From: Bacteroidota bacterium | GTDB taxonomy: Bacteria; Bacteroidota; Bacteroidia; Flavobacteriales; Schleiferiaceae | Direction of reading: 5' to 3' | DNA: 64,000 nucleotides | Assembly: GCA_003385605.1 (NCBI GenBank) | Contig: QQUU01000124.1 | Location: 1 to 64,000 of the forward strand | Shown: piece after piece, positions 18,319 to 26,868 of the stretch | Position numbering within the stretch: position 1 is the first letter of the stretch | Layout of the letters: the number at the start of each line of letters is the position of its first letter | Notes under the pieces: generated by a model | What the model saw: only the letters and a program-made list of their open reading frames with translations | What the model was told of the DNA's origin: nothing | The model's database searches: none | Program-made: the position numbers and the translations under genes

Positions 18319-19657
18319 TGCCCTTCTTTCAGCCGCATTCTTTGCGCTGACGCTAGTGGTGCCCGGTAGTGTAGCTGCTCAAACCAACTCAGTAAGTCCG
18401 TTAAGTATCAACGGTTTTGGTGAAACATCCTTTGGAATTACCCCAAATTATCTTGCTATGGGTGGGACGGGAATAGCCAATGTTGATCGCTTCTCGATCA
18501 ATATGCTGAACCCTGCGGGATACACAAACATGGATTTCGCCACCTTAGAAATGAGTGGTGCGCATCGATCTTTTAGACACCGCATTACGAACGAGGACAT
18601 TGATCAGACGAATTTTAACACCTATTATGATTACTTCGGATTTGGTTTCAAATTCAACGAGTATTTCGCAGGCTCATTTTCTGTAAGCCCATTGGCAGCA
18701 AAAGGATACAGCATTAGCGTGGCAGATTCATCAGACGATTTTGGCGTGTATGAATACCGCTCCATTGGTAAAGGGGGTTACGATAAATTCACTTTTGGAC
18801 TCGCTGCACAGCCCTTCAAATGGATTTCGGTGGGAGCTAATGCCAAATACATTTTCGGAGAAATCGACGAAAGCAACAAAACGATTATTGCTGATCCGGA
18901 TTTCTTATCGGTGAGTAATTCGAGAAGAACGGGTATTAGTGATTTTACTTTCGATTTTGGTACGCAGCTCAAGTTCGAATTTGGCGAGTACCGATTAACC
19001 GCCGGCGGAGTTTATGCTCTGGGCCAAGATTTGAACGCGCGTCAGATTTCCACACAATACACCTTCATAAATAGCGGGATTGTTGAGTCTGTAGTGGATA
19101 CTCTCTTCTACGATTTAAGTGAACAAGGCCGAGCCGTTCTGCCCTCTAGCTATGGTGTCGGTATTGGCTTTACCAAAAACGTCAATAATTCTCCAATCAA
19201 CGCTTGGGACATTTTGGTGGATTACCGCGTGACGAACTGGGAGGAGTTTAGATCGTTCATTCCAAACGGAGGTCTAGACCCTGGGGCAACAATGCTCAAC
19301 AGCGAGCGCATGAGCTTTGGTGCAGCCATTGTACCAGCCTATTGCTTTCCAGCGCTTGGAAGAAGCAGAAACTACTTTGTACTTGCGCGCTACCGTATTG
19401 GCGCTTCTCAAGAAGTTGGTCAGTACCAATGGGACGGCGTAGGCTATACCTCTCGCGAGTTTAATGCGGGAATCAGTTTCCCAGTGATCTACAGATCTTT
19501 GGCGCCTGGTGAACAAAAGGCAAGCTTTTTGAATATAAGTATGGGGAGAGGTCAAAGATGGGACGGAAACTCAGCGAACCTCCGCGAAGATTATTGGAAT
19601 TTCAATCTAGGTATCACTTTGAATGACAAGTGGTTCCAGAAATTTAGATATAGATAA
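18296..19657 (+). CDS. Outer-membrane beta-barrel protein, FadL/OMPP1-like
   Basis: A 453-residue protein. The signal peptide ends 'GSVAAQ' near residue 29. Next comes 'NYLAMGGTGIANVDRFSINMLNPAGYTNM', which resembles the N-terminal hatch region of Bacteroidota OMPP1/FadL-like barrels (asymmetric 'AMGG..ANV....NPA'). Alternating aromatic strands fill the rest. Substrate unknown. I chose ATG 18296 for the signal peptide; the longer frame from 18245 lies inside coaX. It is followed 13 bp later by the TPR protein gene, suggesting an operon coaX-OMP-TPR. Confidence 0.8.
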   Translation: MPKTVRFNALLSAAFFALTLVVPGSVAAQTNSVSPLSINGFGETSFGITPNYLAMGGTGIANVDRFSINMLNPAGYTNMDFATLEMSGAHRSFRHRITNEDIDQTNFNTYYDYFGFGFKFNEYFAGSFSVSPLAAKGYSISVADSSDDFGVYEYRSIGKGGYDKFTFGLAAQPFKWISVGANAKYIFGEIDESNKTIIADPDFLSVSNSRRTGISDFTFDFGTQLKFEFGEYRLTAGGVYALGQDLNARQISTQYTFINSGIVESVVDTLFYDLSEQGRAVLPSSYGVGIGFTKNVNNSPINAWDILVDYRVTNWEEFRSFIPNGGLDPGATMLNSERMSFGAAIVPAYCFPALGRSRNYFVLARYRIGASQEVGQYQWDGVGYTSREFNAGISFPVIYRSLAPGEQKASFLNISMGRGQRWDGNSANLREDYWNFNLGITLNDKWFQKFRYR

Positions 19658-19670
19658 ACAACAATTGATT

Positions 19671-21083
19671 ATGAAGAGAATAGTATTCCTTCTTGTCGCA
19701 GTGGTTATGACTGCGAACGTAAATGCCCAAAGTAAATGGGGTGAATCGGTAGCCGATTCTGTGATTTGTTATGACAACTACAACATCTTTGGTTCTTTCT
19801 ATCAGAGCAAGGATTATGCTGGTGCTTTTGAGCCATGGTTGAAAGTTTACCAGACTTGTCCTGCAGCGAAGAAAGCAACGTTCATCTACGGTCCTAAGAT
19901 TGTTGAAACGAAGATTAAGGCAACAACAGATCCTGCAGAGCGCCAAGGATATGTTGATCTGCTCGTTGGTTTGTACGATGATCGTCTCCAGTATTTCCCA
20001 GGTAAAGAGGGTTATGTATTGTCAGAAAAAGCTTCTAAGTACATCAAGTACAACAAAGACAGCGTCGAGGCTGCGGCTGTACTTTTCGAAGCAGCATATG
20101 CTGTTGCAGGTAATAATATGTCTGCTTCTCAGCTGAATGCTTACTTCTTGACGAACATTAAGTTGTTCAACATCACCAAAGATGTGGATGCTTTGTTCTC
20201 AGTGTACAACAATGTTATCGAAGCGCTTGAATATAACTCGATGCAATACAGCAATGAGATTTCTAACTTGAGCGCCAAGGCAGATACTGTAGAGTTGTCT
20301 TCTAAAGAGAAGAAAGCTTTAGCACGCGCTAAAAGGACTTTACCGAACTACGATAAGGTTCAGAGCAACATCGAGAAGGCCTTGTCTCCACTATTGACGT
20401 GCGAGAAACTAGCCCTTATCTACAACGAAGAGAAATTCAACGAGCACCAAGACGACGTAGAGTGGTTGAAGCGCGCGGCGAAGATGCTTCAGAAAGAGCG
20501 TGAAGGCGATGACGGCGAAATGGCAAGCTGTACAGATAACCCTGTGTTCTTGTTGATCGCTGAGCGTCTATACTCTCTAGAGCCTTCTGCAAGTGCTGCA
20601 CGTTCTATGGCAAAACTAGGTGTTCGCAAGAGCGACTGGGCTATGGCTAAGAAGTACTACACTGAAGCTATTGATCAAGAAGAGGATTTGCGTAAGACTG
20701 CAGACGATTACATGGGTCTAGCGTATGTAAACAACAAAATGGGCGCGATGTCTTCAGCGAAGAGCAACTGTTTGAAAGCAGGTCAATTGCGCAAGGATTG
20801 GGGGAACCCGTATTTGTACTTGGCAACATTGTATGCTGATGCTGCTGGTCAATGTGGTTCGAACGCTGTGGAGAAAAATGCCGTGTACTGGGCAGCAATC
20901 AACAAGCTGAGCTATGCACGTAGCATTGACCCAACCATTGCAGACAAAGCGTCTAAATTGATCGCTGCTTACAGCGCAGCAGTACCTGATAAAGGTGTAG
21001 CGTTCCAGCTTGGCTTTAAAGAAGGTGATCAAATCAACATCGGATGTTGGATCAACGAAACAGTGAGTGTGAAGTTCTACTAA
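19671..21083 (+). CDS. Periplasmic TPR-repeat protein
   Basis: A 470-residue protein with a signal peptide ending 'TANVNAQ' (about residue 20). The mature protein is alpha-helical, with TPR-like units. The clearest are around residues 300-400: 'SDWAMAKKYYTEAIDQEEDLRKTADDYMGLAYVNNKMGAMSSAKSNCLKAG'-type pairs, cited here only by position. The first part handles 'SKDYAGAFEPWLKVYQTCP'. Such proteins are common in Bacteroidota envelopes as scaffold factors; no partner is known. It is the last gene before a strong terminator. Confidence 0.8.
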   Translation: MKRIVFLLVAVVMTANVNAQSKWGESVADSVICYDNYNIFGSFYQSKDYAGAFEPWLKVYQTCPAAKKATFIYGPKIVETKIKATTDPAERQGYVDLLVGLYDDRLQYFPGKEGYVLSEKASKYIKYNKDSVEAAAVLFEAAYAVAGNNMSASQLNAYFLTNIKLFNITKDVDALFSVYNNVIEALEYNSMQYSNEISNLSAKADTVELSSKEKKALARAKRTLPNYDKVQSNIEKALSPLLTCEKLALIYNEEKFNEHQDDVEWLKRAAKMLQKEREGDDGEMASCTDNPVFLLIAERLYSLEPSASAARSMAKLGVRKSDWAMAKKYYTEAIDQEEDLRKTADDYMGLAYVNNKMGAMSSAKSNCLKAGQLRKDWGNPYLYLATLYADAAGQCGSNAVEKNAVYWAAINKLSYARSIDPTIADKASKLIAAYSAAVPDKGVAFQLGFKEGDQINIGCWINETVSVKFY

Positions 21084-21104
21084 ACACGAGACAATAAATT
21101 TGTG

Positions 21105-21141
21105 AACTCCCCGAGGCGTGAGCCTCGGGGAGTTTTTTTTT
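21105..21141 (+). terminator. Intrinsic terminator after the TPR gene
   Basis: A 13-bp stem (21105-21117 / 21122-21134) with a GTGA loop and a T tract of about eight. The downstream lptC frame extends back into this hairpin, which is not a plausible start. Confidence 0.93.
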
Positions 21142-21145
21142 CGCC

Positions 21146-21153
21146 TACATTTG
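21146..21153 (+). promoter_or_regulatory. Bacteroidota -7 element for the lptC operon
   Basis: TACATTTG is an exact TAnnTTTG. The start of transcription would be near 21160, so lptC must begin at TTG 21163 or TTG 21178. Confidence 0.55.
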
Positions 21154-21177
21154 AAAGGATATTTGACTGCAGTAGCA

Positions 21178-21732
21178 TTGTACAGGAACCTACAACATAT
21201 TGTTTCTTTCGCCCTCGTTTTGCTTGCGTTTTCCTCGTGTAAGAACGACGAGAACGTTGTTGAGGAAATCAATGCTCCGCTGGTCAATTATCCCTTGAAC
21301 GAGCAACGTCACGCCAACATTATTTACAGCGATAGCGGCATAAATATCCTTGAAATAGATGCTGCCTTAGTGCAGGATTACGGCAATATGGAACCGCCTT
21401 ATGTGTTTTTTGGAGGCGGATTAAATGTGCGATTTTACAACGGTCCGGAAATGAGTTCGACGGTGATGACGGCGGATACCGCGCACCAAGACAAGAAAAG
21501 CGATTTATGGGCCATAGGCGGGAACGTCATTGTGCGTAACGGAAAAGGTGAGCGAATGCTGACTGAACTTCTGTTCTGGGATAAGAAAGAGGAACGCTTG
21601 TATACGGACAAGAAGGTGACCATAGAAACCGAAGGACAGTTGATTACCGGTCTTGGTTTCGAGGCCGATCAAGAATTTAATAATTACCGAATCTTTAAGG
21701 TTCAAGGTGAAATCACAGTAGACGATGAATAA
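21178..21732 (+). CDS. lptC: LPS export protein LptC
   Basis: About 184 residues, bringing lipopolysaccharide from the inner-membrane LptBFG to LptA. The protein has a lipoprotein-like start ('LVLLAFSSC') and then the LptC fold, with repeated beta strands such as 'PYVFFGGGLNVRFYNG', 'WAIGGNVIVRNGKGERMLTELLFWD' and 'YTDKKVTIETEGQLITGLGFEAD'. The last of these is the typical LptC/OstA signature. No ATG exists; I chose TTG 21178, which gives a short N-region before the hydrophobic core, because the promoter and terminator exclude GTG 21118. It is coupled to two downstream genes. Confidence 0.78.
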   Translation: MYRNLQHIVSFALVLLAFSSCKNDENVVEEINAPLVNYPLNEQRHANIIYSDSGINILEIDAALVQDYGNMEPPYVFFGGGLNVRFYNGPEMSSTVMTADTAHQDKKSDLWAIGGNVIVRNGKGERMLTELLFWDKKEERLYTDKKVTIETEGQLITGLGFEADQEFNNYRIFKVQGEITVDDE

Positions 21733-21907
21733 AGCAATGCGCGTAGTAGAACTTCTATGGCTCGCGGTGGCAGCCGTGAGTGCTGTTGAGGTATATATGG
21801 GATGGGGCGATTGGAATCGAACCATCAAGTTTTCTCTGTTCCTAGGGGCGGCTGTCTTTATGTATTTCTTACGCCGTAAAGGCCGCTTAAAGCAGATGAA
21901 TAAATAG
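21725..21907 (+). CDS. Small membrane protein, 60 residues, in the lptC operon
   Basis: Two hydrophobic helices are visible ('VVELLWLAVAAVSAVEVYM' and 'FSLFLGAAVFMYFL') followed by a basic tail 'RRKGRLKQMNK'. It overlaps the end of lptC by 8 bp and shares one base with the next start. That strict coupling suggests a real gene and a link to envelope biogenesis, but its function is unknown. Confidence 0.75.
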   Translation: MNKAMRVVELLWLAVAAVSAVEVYMGWGDWNRTIKFSLFLGAAVFMYFLRRKGRLKQMNK

Positions 21908-23160
21908 TGCAAATCACCACTATCATCATAGCGTCTATTTTGTTTTCGGCTCTGTTCTCAGGGTTGGAAATGGCGTATTTAAGTATCAACAAACTTCATG
22001 TCGAGCTTGAACGTCAGAAAGGCGGCTGGAACTACCGTGTTTTAGGTTATTTGGTTGACCGGCCAGCGGCATTCATTGCGGCAATATTGGTCGGAAATAA
22101 TGTAGCTCTAGTATTATACGGGAACTACATGCATCAGTTCATGGAGCCTTATTTTGAGCAGTGGTCTGCATTCGACTACCTGGTTCTGCTCGCGGAAACC
22201 TCCATTTCAACCATCATTATCCTCGTCTTTGCCGAGTTTTTACCAAAGACGGTTTTTCGGCAAAACGCCGAAGGGCTCATGAAGGTATTGAGTGTTCCTG
22301 CGTACTTAATTTTCTGGGTACTTCGAGCACCGAGTGCCCTTCTTTTAGGTGTGAGCCAATTCTTCTTGAAGTACATCTTTAGAATTGAGGCAGAAGAGGA
22401 GAGCAACGACTTTGGGCGAGTGGAATTGGACCATTATGTAAGAGAACGCGTACCCAATACTATGGAGGGAGATGACGAGGTTGATCCAGAGTTAGAAATC
22501 TTTAAGAATGCCCTGGAATTTCCTGAAACCAAGGCAAGGGAGTTCATGATTCCGCGTACCGAAATTGAAGGAGTTGAGGTCAATACCGATTTAAAGGAGG
22601 TGCATGCCTTATTTATCGAAAGCGGCTATTCTAAGCTCCTTGTATTTGACGAAAATGTCGATAAGATCATTGGATACGTTCATGCATTTGAACTCTTTCG
22701 TCGGCCCGAGAGTCTCCAGCGAGTATTGCGCCCGGTTAGTTTTATCCCGGAGAGCATGAAGGCGGATGAAATTCTGAATCTATTTACCAAGGAAAAGCGC
22801 AATATCGCCATTGTATTGGACGAGCACGGTGGAACGAGCGGCATGATTACATTGGAAGATGTTATTGAAGAAATTTTCGGCGAAATTGAGGATGAGCACG
22901 ATGCCGAGGCACTTCTAGAGAAGGAAGTGCGTCCTAATGAGTGGTTGTTCTCTACTCGTTTAGAGGTAGGCGATATCAATGAAAAGTGGGGATTGAGCAT
23001 CCCTGAAAGTGAGAATTACAACACCTTAGGAGGGTACATTTTAGATGTGCACCAGAGCATCCCAACCAAGGGCACGGTCGTGCGAAGTGACCAATACTTA
23101 TTTATCGTAGAAAAAACTACGTCCAATAGGCTCGAAGAGGTGCTTGTAAAGGCCATTTAA
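21907..23160 (+). CDS. CNNM/CorC-HlyC family membrane protein (DUF21-CBS-CorC_HlyC)
   Basis: A 417-residue protein. The N-terminal DUF21 domain spans three or four helices ('ILFSALFSGLEMAYLSINKL'). A CBS pair covers about residues 205-330 ('MIPRTEIEGVEV', 'IVLDEHGGTSGMITLEDVIEEIFGEI', cited as motif only). The CorC_HlyC transporter-associated domain is at the C-terminus. Family members are implicated in magnesium/cobalt export; Bacteroidota GldE belongs to the same family, but gldD is not adjacent here. It starts with GTG at 21907, sharing a G with the previous stop. Confidence 0.88.
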   Translation: MQITTIIIASILFSALFSGLEMAYLSINKLHVELERQKGGWNYRVLGYLVDRPAAFIAAILVGNNVALVLYGNYMHQFMEPYFEQWSAFDYLVLLAETSISTIIILVFAEFLPKTVFRQNAEGLMKVLSVPAYLIFWVLRAPSALLLGVSQFFLKYIFRIEAEEESNDFGRVELDHYVRERVPNTMEGDDEVDPELEIFKNALEFPETKAREFMIPRTEIEGVEVNTDLKEVHALFIESGYSKLLVFDENVDKIIGYVHAFELFRRPESLQRVLRPVSFIPESMKADEILNLFTKEKRNIAIVLDEHGGTSGMITLEDVIEEIFGEIEDEHDAEALLEKEVRPNEWLFSTRLEVGDINEKWGLSIPESENYNTLGGYILDVHQSIPTKGTVVRSDQYLFIVEKTTSNRLEEVLVKAI

Positions 23161-23209
23161 TTGGCTCAAAATCTTATATTCGCAGACTCATCACAATAAT
23201 TGCATAGTA

Positions 23210-25330
23210 ATGGCAACAATTGAACGCATCAGACAACGCTCAGGTTTATTGATCGTTGTAGTGTTTGTAGCACTTTTGGCATTCTTACTTGGCGACTTGT
23301 TTAAGTCGGGAGGTTCGAAGTTTTTTGGAGATCCTAATATCGTTGGTTCAGTAAATGGCGTTGAGTTATCGCGTCAAGAAGTGAGCAAGAAGATGGAGGA
23401 ACTCAGAGCAGGTAATCCTGAAACATACGCGAATACTTCTAGCGTGCAGTTGGCAAACTTTGTTTGGACCAACTTCATGTCGGATGCTATCCTCGGCGAA
23501 GAATTGGACGCTGCGGATATGAGCGTATCTGAGCAGGAGATTTACCTTGATATCATCAACAACCCAAACATCCGTCAAAGCTTTGCCGGCGCAAACGGTC
23601 AGTTCGACGAGAACATGTTCAAAAGCTATTTGGCGCAGGTACGTGATAACAAAGATGTCACTGAGCAGAGCGCAGAAATGTGGACGCAATGGTTGTCTTT
23701 TGAGAACGCTGTAGTGAATCAAGCGAAGAACTTTAAATTCACTAATGCTATTGAAAAGGCAGTATTTATGCCTTCTTCATTGGTTGCTGCAGAATTTGCT
23801 CGTAGTGATGCGCAGCACCCAGCACAATACGTATATGTACCATATATCGACGTAAACGAAGACGAAATTTCTGTTTCAGAAGCGGATGCGAAGAAGTACT
23901 ACAATGCACACAAGGACGAGTTTACTCAGAAAGATGGTCGCAACATTGAGTACATCAACTTCCCATTGGCGCCGTCTCAGGCAGATCGCGATGCTCTTAA
24001 GGCAGAGTTGGCAGCACTCTCACTAGAGTGGTTCTCAGCAGAAGACGATAGCGTATTTGTGAACTTGCACAGTGATGTTCGCTTCATTCCTGAGTACTTT
24101 ACTATCGACCAGTTGGTGGGTACAGGTATTGATACGCTCGTTGACGGACAGGATGTAGGTTACCAGAAAGGACCGATTGATCTAGGAGGTTCGTTCTCTG
24201 TAGTGAAGCTCGTTGACAAGAAAGTGTTAGCAGATAGCGTTCAAGCACGTCACATTTTGATTCCATTCGCAGGTGCTACTCGCGTAGATCCTAGCGTTAC
24301 TCGTACGCCGATGGAAGCGAAGACTTTGGCGGATAGCTTGTTTGCATACTTGCAAGACAATCCATCTGCATTCGAAGCTGTTAGTCAGGAGTATTCTTCG
24401 GACGTAGTTGCTAAGGAGAAAGGTGGCGACTTAGGGTACTTTGGCCGCGGTATGATGGCCAAGCCGTTTGAGAACTTCTGTTACTTCGGTAAAGAGGGTG
24501 ATTTAGGATTGGTACCAACACAGTTTGGTTTCCACATCATCGAAATCACTGATCAGAAAGGAGCGAACCAAGCCTATAAAATTGGCCAAGTGATTCGCGA
24601 AATCCTTCCTTCTGATGAAACAATCCAGGCATTGTACGGACAAGCCTCTACTTACGCAGCATCAGCACAGAGTGCAGACGATTACCGCGTATTGGCTATG
24701 GAGCAAGGCTTGTCTTTGCGCCCTGCAAGAAACCTTGCGCAATTTGAAGAGGTAGTTCCAGGTTTGGGTACTTCTCGTCGCGTGGTTCGTTGGGCCTGGG
24801 ATGACGATCGTGAGATTGGAAACATCGGCCTCTTGGAAAATGACGGTAAAGGATACGTGGTAGTTATCCTCACTGATAAATTAGAAGAAGGAACGACCCC
24901 TTATGAGTCTGTTGCTGCTCAATGTTTGGAAGCGGCTAAGAAAGAAGCGAAGAAGGCAATCATTACAGAGCGTCTTGAGGCTGCCCTAAGCGGTGCTGCA
25001 AGTATTGAAGATGTAGCTACTGCTGCAGGTAAGCAGGTACGTACCTTGAACTTCAAGGTAGGGCAGGCGAACATTGCAGGTGTAGGTAACGAAGCTAAGG
25101 TTGTGGGAACCATTTGTGGTATTCCTTCAGGTGAACTAAGCGGGGTTATTGCTGGAGAGAGCGGTGCATTTGTTGCCATCACTCAGCCGGCTCAACCAGC
25201 TCCAACTGTAGACTTCTCTAATCAAGCGCGCACAACTCAGCAGAGCTTGAGAAATCTAGTGAGTGTTCAAGCTTACAAGGCATTGCAAGACAAAGCAGAT
25301 ATCGAGGACAAGCGTCACTTGATGTTCTAA
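23210..25330 (+). CDS. ppiD: PpiD/SurA-like peptidyl-prolyl isomerase, membrane-anchored
   Basis: A 706-residue protein. One N-terminal transmembrane helix ('GLLIVVVFVALLAFLLGDLF') anchors it in the inner membrane. A SurA_N-like helical region follows, then parvulin (PPIC) domain motifs around residues 345-450: 'ARHILIPF', 'SQEYSSDVVAKEKGGDLGYFG', 'PTQFGFHIIEI'. It is a periplasmic folding chaperone with isomerase domain(s), and the length matches Bacteroidota PpiD. A near-consensus -7 (TATATTCG at 23175-23182) precedes it, and a terminator follows at 25353-25378. Confidence 0.9.
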   Translation: MATIERIRQRSGLLIVVVFVALLAFLLGDLFKSGGSKFFGDPNIVGSVNGVELSRQEVSKKMEELRAGNPETYANTSSVQLANFVWTNFMSDAILGEELDAADMSVSEQEIYLDIINNPNIRQSFAGANGQFDENMFKSYLAQVRDNKDVTEQSAEMWTQWLSFENAVVNQAKNFKFTNAIEKAVFMPSSLVAAEFARSDAQHPAQYVYVPYIDVNEDEISVSEADAKKYYNAHKDEFTQKDGRNIEYINFPLAPSQADRDALKAELAALSLEWFSAEDDSVFVNLHSDVRFIPEYFTIDQLVGTGIDTLVDGQDVGYQKGPIDLGGSFSVVKLVDKKVLADSVQARHILIPFAGATRVDPSVTRTPMEAKTLADSLFAYLQDNPSAFEAVSQEYSSDVVAKEKGGDLGYFGRGMMAKPFENFCYFGKEGDLGLVPTQFGFHIIEITDQKGANQAYKIGQVIREILPSDETIQALYGQASTYAASAQSADDYRVLAMEQGLSLRPARNLAQFEEVVPGLGTSRRVVRWAWDDDREIGNIGLLENDGKGYVVVILTDKLEEGTTPYESVAAQCLEAAKKEAKKAIITERLEAALSGAASIEDVATAAGKQVRTLNFKVGQANIAGVGNEAKVVGTICGIPSGELSGVIAGESGAFVAITQPAQPAPTVDFSNQARTTQQSLRNLVSVQAYKALQDKADIEDKRHLMF

Positions 25331-25352
25331 GCGGTGTCTTTAACAGATAAAG

Positions 25353-25378
25353 AAAAACCACCCCGAGGGGTGGTTTTT
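25353..25378. terminator. Intrinsic terminator after ppiD, usable from both sides
   Basis: A 12-bp stem (25353-25364 / 25367-25378) has A-rich and T-rich ends, so it can also stop the convergent rodA transcript. Confidence 0.9.
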
Positions 25379-25462
25379 TTATGCTTATAGTTTCCTGTAT
25401 AACTGCGGATCAGAAGGTGGGTAGAGCTGCGTTCAAGGAGCGAAAACGGTAGTTTAAATGCT

Positions 25463-26101
25463 TTAAGAAAGCCTGTTCTGTCGTTCGCCATCCAGCTTGA
25501 TAAAGATGAATAACAATAAGGTGAAGCCCCATAGTGAGGAGCCGCCATAGCTAAAGAATGGCAGAGGAATACCCACAGTTGGGAATAGCCCGATGGTCAT
25601 GCCGATGTTGATCACCCAATGGGTGAAGAAGATACTGGCTACGCCATAGCCATAGAATCGGCTAAAATTGTCTTTCTGACGCTCAGCAAGCCATATAATA
25701 CGGCCAATGAGCAGTCCAAAGGCTAGCATGAGTAGGAAAGTCCCTAGAAAGCCCCATTCTTCGCCAACCGTACAGAATATGTAATCCGTGCTCTGTGCAG
25801 GAACAAAGTCTAATTTAGTTTGGGTACCATTTAAGAAACCCTTTCCAGTCCACCCTCCAGAACCAATAGCAATGAGGGATTGCAGGGTGTTGTAGCCTGC
25901 TCCAGAGGGATCGTTTTCTAATCCTAACAATACCTTGATTCGTACCTGCTGGTGTGGTGCTAAGATTTGTTCCATGACAAAACCCACTCCGTACATGATC
26001 GCGGCAGAGACAGTGGTGAAAAAGGCGTTGTAGAGCAGAAAGCGCCTTTGTTTAGGCAGAAACAGAAACACAAGAAAAGCGAGTATTACTAGAGCAAGCA
26101 A
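25463..26101 (-). pseudogene. rodA: rodA, C-terminal fragment after tandem duplication
   Basis: This frame encodes the last ~212 residues of the SEDS glycosyltransferase RodA. It includes 'SLIAIGSGGWTGKGF', 'STDYIFCTVGEEWGFLG' and 'GIPLPFFSYGGSS', which are conserved around the SEDS catalytic and loop regions. It is separated from the N-terminal fragment by a 137-bp duplication (25967-26240) that shifts the frame. Deleting one copy gives a single RodA of normal length ending 'GERQNRLS'. An internal ATG at 26101 could allow separate translation, since the two fragments overlap by 13 bp. Confidence 0.82.
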
Positions 26102-26240
26102 TGTTGTTCCATAACAAAACCCACTCCGTACATGATCGCGGCAGAGACAGTGGTAAAAAAGGCGTTGTAGAGCAGAAAGCGCCTTTGTTTAGGCAGAAAC
26201 AGAAACACAAGAAAAGCGAGTATTCCTAGAGCAAGCAATG
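25967..26240. repeat. 137-bp tandem duplication inside rodA
   Basis: Copy 1 is 25967-26103 and copy 2 is 26104-26240, directly adjacent. They differ at three positions: two synonymous changes (Val and Phe codons) and one Gly/Val change. 137 is not a multiple of three, so the reading frame breaks. The repeated segment encodes two hydrophobic helices of RodA. No insertion sequence or shared bases at the ends are seen. Confidence 0.97.
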
Positions 26241-26868
26241 CAGTTTTTAAAGGAAGTACTAAGCCAGCTACCGCCAAAGCGACACCAGCGAGTACTATAC
26301 CGATGTAGTATCCTGGCATACCCGCTCGGTACACCACGAAAATCAAACTCAGGTAAACTAAAGTTGAACCCATATCGGGCTGCAACGCAATTAGAATACC
26401 CGGTACTCCTAGAATGGACAACCCTAGAATTCTATCCCGCCAGTTCTTCATCGTTTTCCTCGGCAAACTTGCGTAGAATGCCAGCATCAATGCAGTGGCA
26501 AATTTTCCGACTTCAGAGGGCTGTAGGCTAAATCCTCCTAGACCGAACCAACTTCGGGCTCCACCAATTTTCTTCCCAATGAACAAGACTAGGATCAACA
26601 ACAGAATGCTCAATGCGTACCATAGCGGGGCAAAATTGGTCCATATCCTGTAGTTCGTGATCATGGTGAAGAAAATAATCAGGAGCCCTCCCACAATGAA
26701 CAGTCCCTGTTTGCCATACTCCTGATCCAATGAGAAAATGCTCGCGGATTCTTCATTGTAAACGGCAGCATAAATGCTTATCCAACCCCATATACAGAGT
26801 AGAAAGTAAAGGCTGACTAGAATCCAATCGAACCCAACGCGATTTCTATTTCTATTGCCGTAACCCAT
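26089..26868 (-). pseudogene. rodA: rodA, N-terminal fragment (cell elongation SEDS protein)
   Basis: The first 259 residues of RodA, the peptidoglycan glycosyltransferase that works with PBP2. Conserved features are 'ITNYRIW', 'GGARSWFGLGGFSLQPSEVGKFATAL' (cited as position ~105-130) and 'ILIALQPDMGSTLVY' with the catalytic Asp of SEDS enzymes. The frame ends at 26089 with four foreign residues after 'GVGFVMEQ', because of the tandem duplication. The ATG at 26868 overlaps the mrdA stop by one base. The gene would be essential in a rod-shaped cell, so the split is either an assembly error or a true mutation. Confidence 0.82.

Noticed and set aside
21118-21177. A lptC start at GTG 21118
   Set aside because: It lies inside a strong terminator and upstream of the predicted transcription start.
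26089-26101. Programmed frameshift in rodA
   Set aside because: The change of frame is fully explained by the 137-bp duplication; no slippery sequence or stimulatory structure is seen at the junction.
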